Assembly (NCBI GenBank): GCA_017439305.1
Contig: JAFSJK010000010.1
Coordinates: 95,949 to 159,948, forward strand
Length of the DNA: 64,000 nt
Direction of reading: 5' to 3'
DNA from: Bacteroidales bacterium
Lineage (GTDB): Bacteria; Bacteroidota; Bacteroidia; Bacteroidales; UBA932
Shown here: one piece after another, positions 8,818 to 19,064 of the stretch
Layout: the number at the start of each line of letters is the position of its first letter
How positions within the stretch are numbered: the stretch's first letter is position 1
Notes under the pieces: model-generated
Database searches by the model: none
What the model was told of the DNA's origin: nothing
What the model saw: the letters and a program-made list of their open reading frames with translations, nothing else
Program-made: the position numbers and the translations under genes

Positions 8818-11800
8818 ATGAGAAAGATTGGACATTTGCTCGGAATCTTGCTGGCTCTTGGCCTCTGTGCCTGCCAGAATCTGTTGGAAGAGGACCTTTT
8901 CCAGGATGCCCGGATGCACCCCGGAGAGACGATCCTGAAAGCGACCATAGAATCCGCGTCCTCGACAAAGACTTCGCTTTCTCCCGAAGGGAACGGTGTC
9001 AATAAGGTCCTGTGGAGCGAGGGAGACGCTATTGGTGTCTTTGTCGATGATGCTGCAGATGCCAGCGTATTCCGTCTAGTTGACGGGGCCGGGACCCGGA
9101 ATGGAATATTCTCCGGCTCCGGCCAGGGCAGCCGGTATGTCGCGGCCTATCCTTATGGACAGATCAAATCCCTGGAAGGGGATGTCCTGACGCTCGAACT
9201 TCCGGTCGAACAGGAATCTGCCGATGGAAACGTCGGTTCCGGGTCGCTCCCGATGGTTGCGTCCGGAGTCTCTACGGACTTGTCCTTCAAGAATGTGTCT
9301 TCTGCCCTGAAACTTTCCCTGAAGGGACACCAGCTTGTCACCAGGCTGGTTTTCAGGCCGAAGGATCCCTCCATCAAGGTCAGCGGTCCGATGAACGTTT
9401 CCCTGGCCCGTCCCGACGATCCGGTGGCCACGATGTCTCCTGACGGCGTGGACAGTGTCGCCGTCAATACCGGCGGTGTACTGTTGGACAAAGCCGAGGA
9501 GACAGTATTCTATATCGGGCTTCCTGCCCAGACTTACAAGGGCGGTTTCACGGTGCGGATCTATACCTCCACCGGATACATGGACAAAACCTATGGCGCG
9601 GACTTCACGATGGAGCGCTCCAAGGTGCATGCGGCCGGTGTGGTCACGGTCCAGCTGGACAGCGGCGTGGAGGTCAGCGAGTCCCTGGAGGGGCAAGGCA
9701 CGGAGAAGGACCCGCTCAAGATAGCTTCCCTCGGTGATTTGCTCTTGATGCAAACTGCAGTGAATGCCGGTAAGGCGGTCAAGACCGTGGGTGGGGGAGA
9801 AGTGGACGCTGCCACGGCCTCCTATCTCCTCCTTCAGGATATTGACATGGGGGGCCTCTATAATGACAAGACAGGAAAGAGTTGGACACCGATCGGTACT
9901 TCTTCCAGCGTTTTCCGCGGAATCTTCGATGGTGGCGGACATGAAATCGCTCATCTGTATATCCATGTCGAAGAGGATTGCCAGGGCTTGTTCGGGGCTG
10001 TGGAAAGCAGTACGATCCGGAATCTGACCGTTTCCGGCGAAGTGACCGCCCATGGTTATTGCGGTGTGCTGGCCGGTGATACGGGAAGGTATACCACGGT
10101 GGATGGTGTCATCACAAAGGGTACGGTCAAGGGCGAAGGGTATGTAGGAGGACTCACCGGTCACGCCTATCGCGTGACGATGACATTCTGCAGGAACGAG
10201 GCTGATCTTCGGGATTGCGAGTACTATTGTGGAGGTCTCGTCGGATTTGCCGAGTTCTGCTGGATCCAGCATTGTACGAACAGCGGAAAGGTCGGGGCCA
10301 ATCAGTTGAGCGGTGGTTTGGCGGGATACCTGAACGGAGCGAGGATCGTCGACTGTACCAACACGGGTGATGTGACCGGCAGTTGGAGGATCGGTGGCCT
10401 GGGAGGCTATTTCAGGCAGGGAGGAAAGATTCTCAACAGCATCAATTACGGGAATGTGAGCGGATCGGAGTATGTGGGGGGCATCGGCGGTTTCGTATCC
10501 AGCCGCGCCATTTCCTATCAGCAGGAAGCGACCATCGCCAACTGTATCAATTTGGGGAAAGTTGAAATGAAGGATGGGACCTATGGCGGATGGCTGGCTG
10601 GTTTTATCGGATTGGCCGACGGTGAAACGCCCATTGGCGACGAACCTGCTTCCGGAGCCTGGGTGAAGAACAGCTACTGGCTTCGGAACGATCAGATACT
10701 CCTTCCGGATGTGGGCGGCGGCCAGGGCATCGCGGAAAACAATTACGCGCTGACCGAAACCCAGTTGAAGGGGGACCCTTATCCCGGAACGTTGTATGTG
10801 GCACCGGACGGCACCGGATTCAATTTGCTGATCGACGCCCTCAATGCCGGTGCCGTGTATTGGGGCAATGTCTGGGAGAATGGTTTAGGCTCCGGATGGG
10901 ATGGGAATCCACCTCTTTCCGGCTGGGTTTATCCCGCACCGGGATCATATCCTGCCCTGACGGACCTGGAGGCACAGATGCCCGGCAATTCCAAACCGAT
11001 CTTCCGGATCTCGGCGGATTCGTTTGAAATGGATGCCGTGAGTGGCACGTTCCAGGTGGAGGTGACCTCCAGCCAGGATTATACGGTCAGCAAACTGCCG
11101 GGATGGATTTCGGAGGTATCTTCGGAATCTCCGGCCAATCAGCCCCATACGCGTATCTATACGTATTCGGTGGCTGTCAACAGGACTGATTCGGAGCGCA
11201 AGGAATCCATCACGTTCACGAATGCGGCAGGAACGGTCCTCACGGTAAAAGTGACCCAGAAAGCGCCGTATCTGACCATTTCCGTGACCGAGATCCTTTT
11301 CTCGGACGCCGGCGGTTCGAAACGGATTCCTGTTTCCTCCAGCGTCGACTGGAAAGTGACGTCGGATTCGGACTGGTTCTCGGTGACCCCGGCCAGCGGT
11401 ACCGGCGACGGTGCCCTGTCGGTCCTTGCCGGGGAAAACGGCAGTGCTTCCGCGCGGGGAGGGTCCATCGTCCTATCCGCGGTGGATTTTCCCTATGAGT
11501 ATGTCATCAATCTGGTCCAGTCCGGGTATGCCGGTGAAGAAACCGGTGACTGGAAGCAACTTCCGTTCGTCCATCAATCCGTCGCCATGCGGTTTACGGC
11601 CACTTGGTGTGTCTGGTGCCCGTATATGAACAGCTCCATCACCCGGGCCCAGGAACTGTATCCCGGCAAGATCCAGCATCTGGCCTTGCACGGAGGCGGA
11701 AGCGACCTGCAGTTCGATCCGACGGGCACTTTGATGAGCCTGTACAAGACCAATGCTTTCCCTACGGGCATCATGGATGGGCGCATCAAGGTGAATAACT

Positions 11801-12360
11801 CCACGGATACTGAATCCGTCGCCGCGAAGTTCATTGAAGCCAGTAAGCAGACGGAGGAGACCTATGGTACCATGTCCGGTCTGGCACTCCGTTCCGTTTC
11901 CACCGGCCAGCAGGTTACCATCGATGTCGACGGCTACTTCAAGCAGGCGGGAGATTACAAGATCACCGTGCTTCTGGTGGAGGACGGCATCGTCCACTAT
12001 CAGGAGAATGGCGGCAACGATTATGTGCACGATAATGTGGTCAGGGTGACGGCTACCAACATCCTGGGCGATGCCTTCACGGTAGGCAGTGACTTCTCAC
12101 AGAAGTCGTTCCACTATTCCGTGACGGTTCCCTCGGGTTACAAGATCGAGAACATGCGGGTTTTCGCCTATGTCCATAAAGCATTCGGATCCGCCCCTGT
12201 CATCCAGACGGAAGACTACGGAAATTACTACATTGACAACTGTGCGACGGCTCCGGTCGGAAGTGTACTGAAACTGGCTCTGGTCGGTGGCGGTGCCGGA
12301 GGAGGCACCGGTGGCGGTGACAATGAGGGAATTACACCCGGTGATGACATCAACCTGTAA
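8818..12360 (+). CDS. lipoprotein: fimbrillin-like N-terminus, GLUG repeats, BACON, Omp28-like domain
   Basis: This is a 1180-residue lipoprotein (lipobox LCAC). The N-terminal third resembles the fimbrillin/Mfa-like family (SSTKTSLS, VLWSEGDAIGVF, YVAAYPYG). A GLUG-type repeat region (about 380-570) has recurrent GYxGGLxG and ITxC(T/R)N units. Two BACON-like domains follow (LPGWISEV; SDWFSVTPASGTGDG). The C-terminal Omp28-like domain contains RFTATWCVWCPYM and is clearly paralogous to that of the preceding gene. I chose the ATG at 8818 over the upstream in-frame ATG because the lipoprotein signal starts there. It probably shares a transcript with its neighbours. Confidence 0.83.
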   Translation: MRKIGHLLGILLALGLCACQNLLEEDLFQDARMHPGETILKATIESASSTKTSLSPEGNGVNKVLWSEGDAIGVFVDDAADASVFRLVDGAGTRNGIFSGSGQGSRYVAAYPYGQIKSLEGDVLTLELPVEQESADGNVGSGSLPMVASGVSTDLSFKNVSSALKLSLKGHQLVTRLVFRPKDPSIKVSGPMNVSLARPDDPVATMSPDGVDSVAVNTGGVLLDKAEETVFYIGLPAQTYKGGFTVRIYTSTGYMDKTYGADFTMERSKVHAAGVVTVQLDSGVEVSESLEGQGTEKDPLKIASLGDLLLMQTAVNAGKAVKTVGGGEVDAATASYLLLQDIDMGGLYNDKTGKSWTPIGTSSSVFRGIFDGGGHEIAHLYIHVEEDCQGLFGAVESSTIRNLTVSGEVTAHGYCGVLAGDTGRYTTVDGVITKGTVKGEGYVGGLTGHAYRVTMTFCRNEADLRDCEYYCGGLVGFAEFCWIQHCTNSGKVGANQLSGGLAGYLNGARIVDCTNTGDVTGSWRIGGLGGYFRQGGKILNSINYGNVSGSEYVGGIGGFVSSRAISYQQEATIANCINLGKVEMKDGTYGGWLAGFIGLADGETPIGDEPASGAWVKNSYWLRNDQILLPDVGGGQGIAENNYALTETQLKGDPYPGTLYVAPDGTGFNLLIDALNAGAVYWGNVWENGLGSGWDGNPPLSGWVYPAPGSYPALTDLEAQMPGNSKPIFRISADSFEMDAVSGTFQVEVTSSQDYTVSKLPGWISEVSSESPANQPHTRIYTYSVAVNRTDSERKESITFTNAAGTVLTVKVTQKAPYLTISVTEILFSDAGGSKRIPVSSSVDWKVTSDSDWFSVTPASGTGDGALSVLAGENGSASARGGSIVLSAVDFPYEYVINLVQSGYAGEETGDWKQLPFVHQSVAMRFTATWCVWCPYMNSSITRAQELYPGKIQHLALHGGGSDLQFDPTGTLMSLYKTNAFPTGIMDGRIKVNNSTDTESVAAKFIEASKQTEETYGTMSGLALRSVSTGQQVTIDVDGYFKQAGDYKITVLLVEDGIVHYQENGGNDYVHDNVVRVTATNILGDAFTVGSDFSQKSFHYSVTVPSGYKIENMRVFAYVHKAFGSAPVIQTEDYGNYYIDNCATAPVGSVLKLALVGGGAGGGTGGGDNEGITPGDDINL

Positions 12361-12378
12361 AGAAGAGGAGGAAAGAGT

Positions 12379-15300
12379 ATGAAACACAGCAAATTCTACT
12401 TTGTCACGCTCCTGCTTCTCGCTGCAGGATGCCAGCAGATCACCGAGGAAGATTTCCTTCGGGATGAATGCGCGACCGATGCCCCTCAGCGGCTCATCAC
12501 GGCGTACCTGGAAGGGCATGATGAGACCAGGACCGAACTGAGCGGTCCGGACGCAGACGGAATCTACTACCCCTATTGGTCGGTAGGCGATGAAGTGGCG
12601 GTCTGGGCGGACGGAATCAACATATCCGACAAATACAGACTTGCCGATGGATCCGGAACCGGAAAGGCCACTTTCGGTGGAACCTTGTCCGGCAACCGCA
12701 TGGTGGGTTTGTATCCCTACTCGGACAAGACGCAGGAAGGGCTGGACGGAAATGTCCTGACGTTGGAACTACCTTCCACACAGTCCTATGCGGCCAGTTC
12801 TTTCGGTCAGGGAGCTTTCCCGATGCTGGCCGTCAGCGAGTCGGATGCCTTCACTTTCAAGAATCTGTGCGCCGTCCTGAAGCTTTCCCTGACGGGAGAG
12901 GAAGCGGTCAATGAAATCCTTTTCCGGGCCCATGACAGCGGAATGCCGGTCAGCGGCAAGGCGACAGTCCGGACGGATTTCGACCAGGATCCTGAATTGG
13001 TCATGTCGGCGGGAGGCTCTCCCGAGGTGACGCTGTCCTGCGGGTTTGTCCCGCTGGACAAGACCGTTCCGACGGATTTCTTCATCGTCATTCCTGCCGG
13101 AACGTACAAGGGCGGCTTCACCGTGGAGATCAAGACTTTCACGGGAACCGTCACCAAGAGTACCTCGGCGGATATCACCTTCCAGCGCTCGCAGCTCCGG
13201 GCCATCCCTGCGTTTGAATGCATCGGGACGGGTGAAATCGACATCGACAATATCCCTTACAACCAGATCTGGTATGCGGACCAGTACAACCGGGTTTTCG
13301 GTTTTTCCGCCAATCAGTTCGATGTTCCCATCGTTTCCGTCAAGTATGAGAACGGCTGGGGCATCATTACGTTCGAAGGACCTGTTACGGAAGTGGGCAG
13401 TTATACCTTTTCCAACCTCTATCTGACGGATGTCATCCTTCCGAACTGTGTGGAAACGATCCGTCGTAATGCGTTCGTGAATTCCGGCATCCTGTCGTTC
13501 CGGACTCCGGACGCTTTGAAGACCGTCGAAGACCAGGCTTTCAGGAACAATCATCTGACGAGGATCTACGGAAAATGGGCGTCGGAAGACGAGAAGGCGA
13601 TCATCATGCCGGACGGAATGATGGTAGCTTATGCGAACGGGGCGATCGAGGCTTCCCTGATTGTTCCCGACGGAGTCAAGAGTCTCCAAAACTATCTTTT
13701 TTATGGCAATGAGTCGGTCAAGGACGTCATCCTTCCTTCCGGATTGGAGTCTGTCGGCAGCAATTGTTTCTGTCAATCCACCCTCGAAACGGTCAGCCTT
13801 CCCGAAAGCCTCAATAGTGTCGGCAACTATGCTTTTGCCTATTGTCCTGCCTTATCGGCGTTCAGGGGAGACAGCCCGATGGTGATGGGAGATCGGGCCC
13901 TTGTCTCCAATGGAAGCATGATCGCCTATGCGGGAAAGGGGATGGCCGATTATGTGATTCCAGAGGGCGTGACAGAGATTAGCAGCGACGTTTTTGCAAA
14001 CTGGGAGGATCTCCGTTCCCTGACCTTCCCGTCCACCCTGGGCAATCTCTACTCGGGATTCCTCTCGAACTGTCCCAACCTTGAGTTCTTCTATGGAGAG
14101 GGTGCCAGCGACGACCACCACTGTCTGGTGCTCTATGGTGAGTATCTGGTTGCCGTAACGTCCATTTGTCCGGCGGAGTACCGGGTTCCGGACGGTGTGC
14201 AGCGCATTTTCCTGAGTGTCTTTGACGGCAATCCCTCCATTGAGCGTCTGACGATTCCGGACGAGGTATATTTCATCCATTACTATGCGTTCGCCAACAT
14301 GCCCAACCTCAAGAGCCTGACATTGTCGTCGGGTCTGACGCAGATGGCTGGAGATTGCTTCAGGGGGTCCAATGCCCTTGAGGAACTGTATCTTCGTTCC
14401 TATTCGCCTCCGTCCAATACGGAATCCGAAGGCGACTGGGCCAAGTGGGGGGCTGACAACCTGGTCATCTATGTTCCTGAAGGTTTCCAGGAGCAGTACA
14501 AGTCGACATCCCCCTGGTCCAAACACGCCGACCGGATCCAGGGCTATGTCTACGATGACCTGGAAAAGCCGGACTATTACATGTCTACCGACTACTCTCA
14601 GGACGGCAAGGTGACGAACCTCCAGCAGGCGAGTGGCGGAAACGGAATCGAGCTGGTGCTGATGGGCGATGCGTTCTCAGACAGGCAGATAGCCGATGGT
14701 ACCTATGATACCGTGATGAGGAAGATGGCGGATGCCTTCTTCTCCGAAGAACCGTATGCGTCCTTCCGGCATCTGTTCAACGTCCGTTCGGTGAAGGTCG
14801 TTTCCTCGACGGAAGGGTATGAACATGGCGGTCAGGCGCTGGCCGGCTGGTTCGGCGACGGAACGGCGGTAGGTGGCAATGACAACCGGTGCATGGAGTA
14901 TGCGCAGAAGGCCGTTTCTTCCGACAAGATGGACCAGACGCTCATCATCGTGGCCATGAACTCGTCCAGGTACGCAGGTACCTGTTATATGTACTATCCT
15001 TCCGGCGGAGACTATGGGAACGGTCTCTCCATTGCCTATTTCCCGATCGGGGAGACGGATGAAGGCCTTGCGCAGCTGGTCCATCACGAGGCTGGCGGCC
15101 ACGGTTTTGCCAAGCTGGCCGACGAGTATGCCTATGAGAATATGGGGACGATCCCGCAGTCCGAAATCGACAACCGGGAAGCCAATGTCCCTTACGGATG
15201 GTGGCGGAACTGCGACTTCACCGACGATCCCGAGCTGGTGAAATGGAGCCATTTCCTCGCCGACGACCGTTACAAGTTTGACGGCCTTGGCGTCTTCGAG

Positions 15301-15621
15301 GGTGGATTCACCTATTGGAAAGGTGTCTGGCGGCCTACGGAGAACAGTATCATGCGCTACAATACGGGTGGTTTCAATGCGCCGTCCCGGGAAGCGATCT
15401 GGTACCGGATCCACAAACTGGCCTATGGTGACAGCTGGGATTACGACTACGAGGAATTCGTCGCCTATGATGCGAAGAACCGCAAGACTTCCGCCAGTAC
15501 GGCACCGCGTGAGAACAAGGTGGACCGTCACGCCAAACCGACATCCCCGCCCGTGGTCATTCCGAGAAGGTGGAATGAACCGGCCCCGGGACCATCGGGA
15601 ATGGTGAAGGGTACCCGATAA
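12379..15621 (+). CDS. lipoprotein: fimbrillin-like, BspA-type LRR and M64 peptidase domains
   Basis: This 1080-residue lipoprotein (lipobox AAGC) has three parts. The N-terminus (about 30-290) resembles fimbrillin-like adhesins (YWSVGDEVAVWADG, VGLYPYSDK). The middle (about 300-690) has BspA/LRR_5-type leucine-rich repeats (IRRNAF, VEDQAF, SVGNYAF, LKSLTLSSGLTQM). The C-terminus (about 750-1060) is an IgA-peptidase M64-like metalloprotease: MGDAFSDRQ, then the zinc motif HHEAGGHGFAKLADEY. A surface-anchored protease with an adhesive or ligand-binding stem is inferred, and the substrate is unknown. It starts 18 nt after the previous stop. Confidence 0.85.
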   Translation: MKHSKFYFVTLLLLAAGCQQITEEDFLRDECATDAPQRLITAYLEGHDETRTELSGPDADGIYYPYWSVGDEVAVWADGINISDKYRLADGSGTGKATFGGTLSGNRMVGLYPYSDKTQEGLDGNVLTLELPSTQSYAASSFGQGAFPMLAVSESDAFTFKNLCAVLKLSLTGEEAVNEILFRAHDSGMPVSGKATVRTDFDQDPELVMSAGGSPEVTLSCGFVPLDKTVPTDFFIVIPAGTYKGGFTVEIKTFTGTVTKSTSADITFQRSQLRAIPAFECIGTGEIDIDNIPYNQIWYADQYNRVFGFSANQFDVPIVSVKYENGWGIITFEGPVTEVGSYTFSNLYLTDVILPNCVETIRRNAFVNSGILSFRTPDALKTVEDQAFRNNHLTRIYGKWASEDEKAIIMPDGMMVAYANGAIEASLIVPDGVKSLQNYLFYGNESVKDVILPSGLESVGSNCFCQSTLETVSLPESLNSVGNYAFAYCPALSAFRGDSPMVMGDRALVSNGSMIAYAGKGMADYVIPEGVTEISSDVFANWEDLRSLTFPSTLGNLYSGFLSNCPNLEFFYGEGASDDHHCLVLYGEYLVAVTSICPAEYRVPDGVQRIFLSVFDGNPSIERLTIPDEVYFIHYYAFANMPNLKSLTLSSGLTQMAGDCFRGSNALEELYLRSYSPPSNTESEGDWAKWGADNLVIYVPEGFQEQYKSTSPWSKHADRIQGYVYDDLEKPDYYMSTDYSQDGKVTNLQQASGGNGIELVLMGDAFSDRQIADGTYDTVMRKMADAFFSEEPYASFRHLFNVRSVKVVSSTEGYEHGGQALAGWFGDGTAVGGNDNRCMEYAQKAVSSDKMDQTLIIVAMNSSRYAGTCYMYYPSGGDYGNGLSIAYFPIGETDEGLAQLVHHEAGGHGFAKLADEYAYENMGTIPQSEIDNREANVPYGWWRNCDFTDDPELVKWSHFLADDRYKFDGLGVFEGGFTYWKGVWRPTENSIMRYNTGGFNAPSREAIWYRIHKLAYGDSWDYDYEEFVAYDAKNRKTSASTAPRENKVDRHAKPTSPPVVIPRRWNEPAPGPSGMVKGTR

Positions 15622-15660
15622 GGATGCCTTTCCGGTCAAATTGCATATAGCAATCCTTTA

Positions 15661-15693
15661 TTCCGGCATTTCCCCCAAGGGGATTTGCCGGAA
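15661..15693. terminator. intergenic hairpin after the M64 gene
   Basis: TTCCGGCA and TGCCGGAA form an 8-bp inverted repeat that encloses a second pair, CCCC/GGGG. It lies 40 nt after the M64 gene stop. It lacks a long T-run, so termination strength is uncertain, and it directly abuts the promoter of the GH2-GH43 gene. Confidence 0.5.
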
Positions 15694-15699
15694 TATTGT

Positions 15700-15707
15700 T
15701 ATATTTG
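15700..15707 (+). promoter_or_regulatory. sigma-ABfr type -7 box
   Basis: TATATTTG lies 25 nt upstream of the GH2-GH43 start and matches the TAnnTTTG consensus. Confidence 0.6.
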
Positions 15708-15731
15708 AGAAAACTGCATAGTAATAACAGA

Positions 15732-18700
15732 ATGAGAACCAAGACCTTGTTGCTGGTCGCCATCCTATTGGCGGTCTTCTCTGCGGAGAAAGCCTCCGCG
15801 CAGACTTCTTTCGGGAACAGTTCGCTGTTCAATGACGGCTGGACTTTCGTCCGGGGCGACGTCGAGGGAGCGGAAGCTCCGGCTTTCGACGATTCCAAGT
15901 GGATGCGTGTCCAGCTTCCGCACGACTGGTCCGTAAAGGGGACGCTGTCGCCTGACAACGCTTCCTGCACCGGTTATCTTCCCGCGGGAATCGGCTGGTA
16001 TCGCAAGCACTTCAATACCCGCCGTCTGCCCGAGGGGAAGACGTTCATCTATTTCGAGGGCGTATACAACCGCTCCTCCGTCTACCTGAACGGGCATCTT
16101 CTCGGGGAGCGCCCCAGCGGCTACGCTTCTTTTCTGTATGACCTGACTCCCTACCTGAACCGTACCGGGGATAACGTCCTGGCCGTTCGTGTGGACCATA
16201 GCCGGATCGCCGATTCCCGTTTCTATACGGGCTCGGGTATCTACCGGAACGTCTGGCTGGTTTCTTCGGGAGATACGCATTTCGCCCTGTGGGGCGTCGG
16301 TTATGCCACCCGCAGCCTGACGTCCAAGCAGGCGGTCGTAACGGTGGATACCCAGGTCGAGGGTCCGTTGTCTTCTGCCGCAAAACTGTTCCTGACCCTG
16401 AAGGATGCCGCCGGCAAGGTGGTCGCCAAATCGACCACGAAGGCTGCCGCGAAACAGAACGTGGACCTGAAAGTGAAGGCTCCGCACCGCTGGGACCTGG
16501 ACGATCCGTACCTGTATACGCTTGAGGCTGTCCTGACCTCCGGCAAGGAGGAGTTGGACCGGACGGAGGTGAAGGTCGGTATCCGTACCTTGTCCTTTGA
16601 CGCCAACACCGGATTCGCCCTCAACGGGGTCAACCGCAAGGTCAAGGGCGTGTGCCTGCACCACGACGCCGGTGTCCTCGGCGCGGTGGTCCCGGAGGAA
16701 GTCTGGGAAAGAAGGCTCCAGAACCTCAAGGCCATCGGTGCCAATGCCATCCGGACGGCCCATAACCCCCAGACACCCGTCTTCTATGACGTGTGCGACC
16801 GGCTCGGCCTGCTGGTGATGGACGAGGCTTTCGATGAGTGGGAGTATAACAAGAAGAAGTGGGTGGAAGGCTGGAACCTGGGTACGCCTGCGATGGAAGG
16901 CACGGCGGATTTCTTCAATGAATGGGGCGAGCGGGACGTCACCGACATGGTGCGCCGCGACCGGAACCATCCGTCCATTTTCCTGTGGAGCATCGGCAAC
17001 GAGGTGGATTATCCCAATGACCCGTATTCCCATCCCATCCTGGATGGCGGCAACTTCGAGTTCAACCAGCCGATGTCCGGCGGTTACAAACCTGATGCTC
17101 CCGATGCGATGCGGATCGGCGAGATTGCCAAACGGCTGGCCGCCTGCGTGCGCGCCGCGGATCCGTCCCGTCCTGTGACAGGTGCCCTGGCCGGCGTGGT
17201 GATGTCCAACCAGACTGCGTATCCGGAGGCCGTGGACGTCGTCGGCTACAATTACACCGAAAGCCGTTATGCCAAGGACCACGCGACCTATCCCGACCGG
17301 ATCATCTACGGTTCCGAGAACAGTTCCGGCTATGACGCCTGGAAGGCAGTTCGTGACAATGAATTCATCTTCGGACAGTTTATCTGGACCGGTATCGACT
17401 ATCTGGGTGAGTCCAATGCATGGCCCTCCCGTGGCTTCTACAGCGGTTTGCTGGATTTTGCCGGCAACGTCAAGCCCCGCGGCCGGATGCGCGCTGCGAT
17501 GTGGTGCGAAGAACCCGTCTGCTACATCGGTACCTATCCCAAACCGCAGCCCCGTCCCGGCCGCCGCTGGCCGATGGGCGACAGCAGCGATGCCTGGGAT
17601 ACCTGGAACTATGAGGAAGGACAGATGATCCGCGTCGTCTGCTACACCAATGCCGCCAAGGCCCGTCTGCTGCTCGACGGCAAGGAAGTGGGCGAGATGA
17701 CCCCGTTCAACGATGCCACCGGCATCATCGGCTGGGACGTCCCTTACAAGGCCGGTGTCCTGAAGGCGGAAGGCTACGACGCTTCCGGCAAGAAAGTGTC
17801 TGAATATGAGATCCGTCCCGCCCAGCGTCCGGCTGCCCTGAAGGCGGTTGCGGACCGGAACGAACTCAATGCCGGCGGCCTGGTCCATGTGGCCGTCGAG
17901 GTGGTGGATGACAATGGCAACCTCGTTCCGCTCGGTGACAACGAGATTACCTGCACGGTGGAAGGCCCCGCCCAGCTGCTCGGTCTGGAATCCGCCAACA
18001 ACACGGACATGGGCAACTGGAACGACAACGTCCAGCGTGCCTATCGCGGGCATCTGCTGGCCTATGTCAAGACGGGTGCCAATCCCGGGAAGATCAAGGT
18101 ACGTTTCACTTCTCCTTACATCAAGGGCGCCGAAGCGGAGATCGCAACCCATAAGTATGCAAAGACCGAGGAGATCCGCCTCAGCGATCCGTTCATCCTG
18201 GCCGACAAGGCTTCCGGCATGTACTATATGACCGGTACCGGCGGCATGCTGTGGAAGAGCCCCGACCTCAAGGTCTGGGACGGTCCGTTCCAGGTTACCC
18301 GGACCGATCCGAATTCCTGGATGGGCCCGCGCCCGATGATCTGGGCGGCGGAGATCCACGAGTACAATGGAAAGTATTATTACTTTGCCACCTTTACGAA
18401 CCAGGCAGAGATCATCCAGTCCTATCGCGGAAACGACATCAACCGCCGGGCCTGCCACGTCCTGGTCGGCGACAGTCCGGAGGGACCGTTCTATCCGATG
18501 AAGGACGAGACGTACCTGCCGGCTGACCAGCCAACCCTGGATGCCACCCTTTGGTTCGAAGACGGGAAACCGTATCTGATCTTCTGCCACGAATGGCTCC
18601 AGAACTGGAACGGTACGGTGGAGGCGATTCCGCTCAAGCCGGATTTCTCCGGAACCTATCCGGAAGGCCGGAAATTGTTGTTCCGGGCATTCGATTCCCC

Positions 18701-19061
18701 GTGGAGCAAGGAGAAGTACGAAGATGGTACCATCGGCCCGAACAAGGTTACGGATGGACCGTACGCCTTCCAGACGAAGACCGGCAAGCTGGGCATGATC
18801 TGGACCAGTTGGGTGTACAATGACTACACGCAGGGTGTCGCCTATTCCACGAGCGGCAAGCTTGAAGGACCTTGGGTTCAGGAAAAGGATCCCATCACGC
18901 CTCCCAACTTTGGGCACGGTATGATCTTCACGACCTTCGACGGGAAACGCATCCTGTGCTGTCACTCCCATCGTCCTGCCGACTTCATGCGGATTCCCGC
19001 CTACTTCCTGGTGGACGATTCCGGTGACAAGCTGAAGGTGCTCGGGCGTTACTACCCGTAG
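15732..19061 (+). CDS. GH2 (beta-galactosidase type) - GH43-like fusion, secreted
   Basis: This 1109-residue exported glycosidase has an N-terminal signal peptide ending near AEKASAQ. Residues about 25-800 form a GH2 enzyme: sugar-binding domain (NDGWTF, LPHDWSV, GIGWYRKHF), acid/base region SIFLWSIGNEVD, and nucleophile region IIYGSENSSGYDAW. From about 815 the sequence changes to a five-bladed-propeller GH43-like domain (RLSDPFILAD, GMYYMTGT, MIWAAEIHEYNGKYYYFATF, QPTLDATLWFEDGKPYLIF, GPNKVTDGPY). Two catalytic domains in one chain suggest stepwise removal of a branched plant-glycan side chain. The glycan cannot be named from sequence. I chose the ATG at 15732 because it starts the signal peptide. 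Confidence 0.9.
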   Translation: MRTKTLLLVAILLAVFSAEKASAQTSFGNSSLFNDGWTFVRGDVEGAEAPAFDDSKWMRVQLPHDWSVKGTLSPDNASCTGYLPAGIGWYRKHFNTRRLPEGKTFIYFEGVYNRSSVYLNGHLLGERPSGYASFLYDLTPYLNRTGDNVLAVRVDHSRIADSRFYTGSGIYRNVWLVSSGDTHFALWGVGYATRSLTSKQAVVTVDTQVEGPLSSAAKLFLTLKDAAGKVVAKSTTKAAAKQNVDLKVKAPHRWDLDDPYLYTLEAVLTSGKEELDRTEVKVGIRTLSFDANTGFALNGVNRKVKGVCLHHDAGVLGAVVPEEVWERRLQNLKAIGANAIRTAHNPQTPVFYDVCDRLGLLVMDEAFDEWEYNKKKWVEGWNLGTPAMEGTADFFNEWGERDVTDMVRRDRNHPSIFLWSIGNEVDYPNDPYSHPILDGGNFEFNQPMSGGYKPDAPDAMRIGEIAKRLAACVRAADPSRPVTGALAGVVMSNQTAYPEAVDVVGYNYTESRYAKDHATYPDRIIYGSENSSGYDAWKAVRDNEFIFGQFIWTGIDYLGESNAWPSRGFYSGLLDFAGNVKPRGRMRAAMWCEEPVCYIGTYPKPQPRPGRRWPMGDSSDAWDTWNYEEGQMIRVVCYTNAAKARLLLDGKEVGEMTPFNDATGIIGWDVPYKAGVLKAEGYDASGKKVSEYEIRPAQRPAALKAVADRNELNAGGLVHVAVEVVDDNGNLVPLGDNEITCTVEGPAQLLGLESANNTDMGNWNDNVQRAYRGHLLAYVKTGANPGKIKVRFTSPYIKGAEAEIATHKYAKTEEIRLSDPFILADKASGMYYMTGTGGMLWKSPDLKVWDGPFQVTRTDPNSWMGPRPMIWAAEIHEYNGKYYYFATFTNQAEIIQSYRGNDINRRACHVLVGDSPEGPFYPMKDETYLPADQPTLDATLWFEDGKPYLIFCHEWLQNWNGTVEAIPLKPDFSGTYPEGRKLLFRAFDSPWSKEKYEDGTIGPNKVTDGPYAFQTKTGKLGMIWTSWVYNDYTQGVAYSTSGKLEGPWVQEKDPITPPNFGHGMIFTTFDGKRILCCHSHRPADFMRIPAYFLVDDSGDKLKVLGRYYP

Positions 19062-19064
19062 TCG

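Noticed and set aside
5685-9002. Long minus-strand ORFs opposite the Big2 and other repeat-rich lipoproteins
   Set aside because: They are shadows caused by high GC and biased codon use; the plus-strand proteins have signal peptides and domains.
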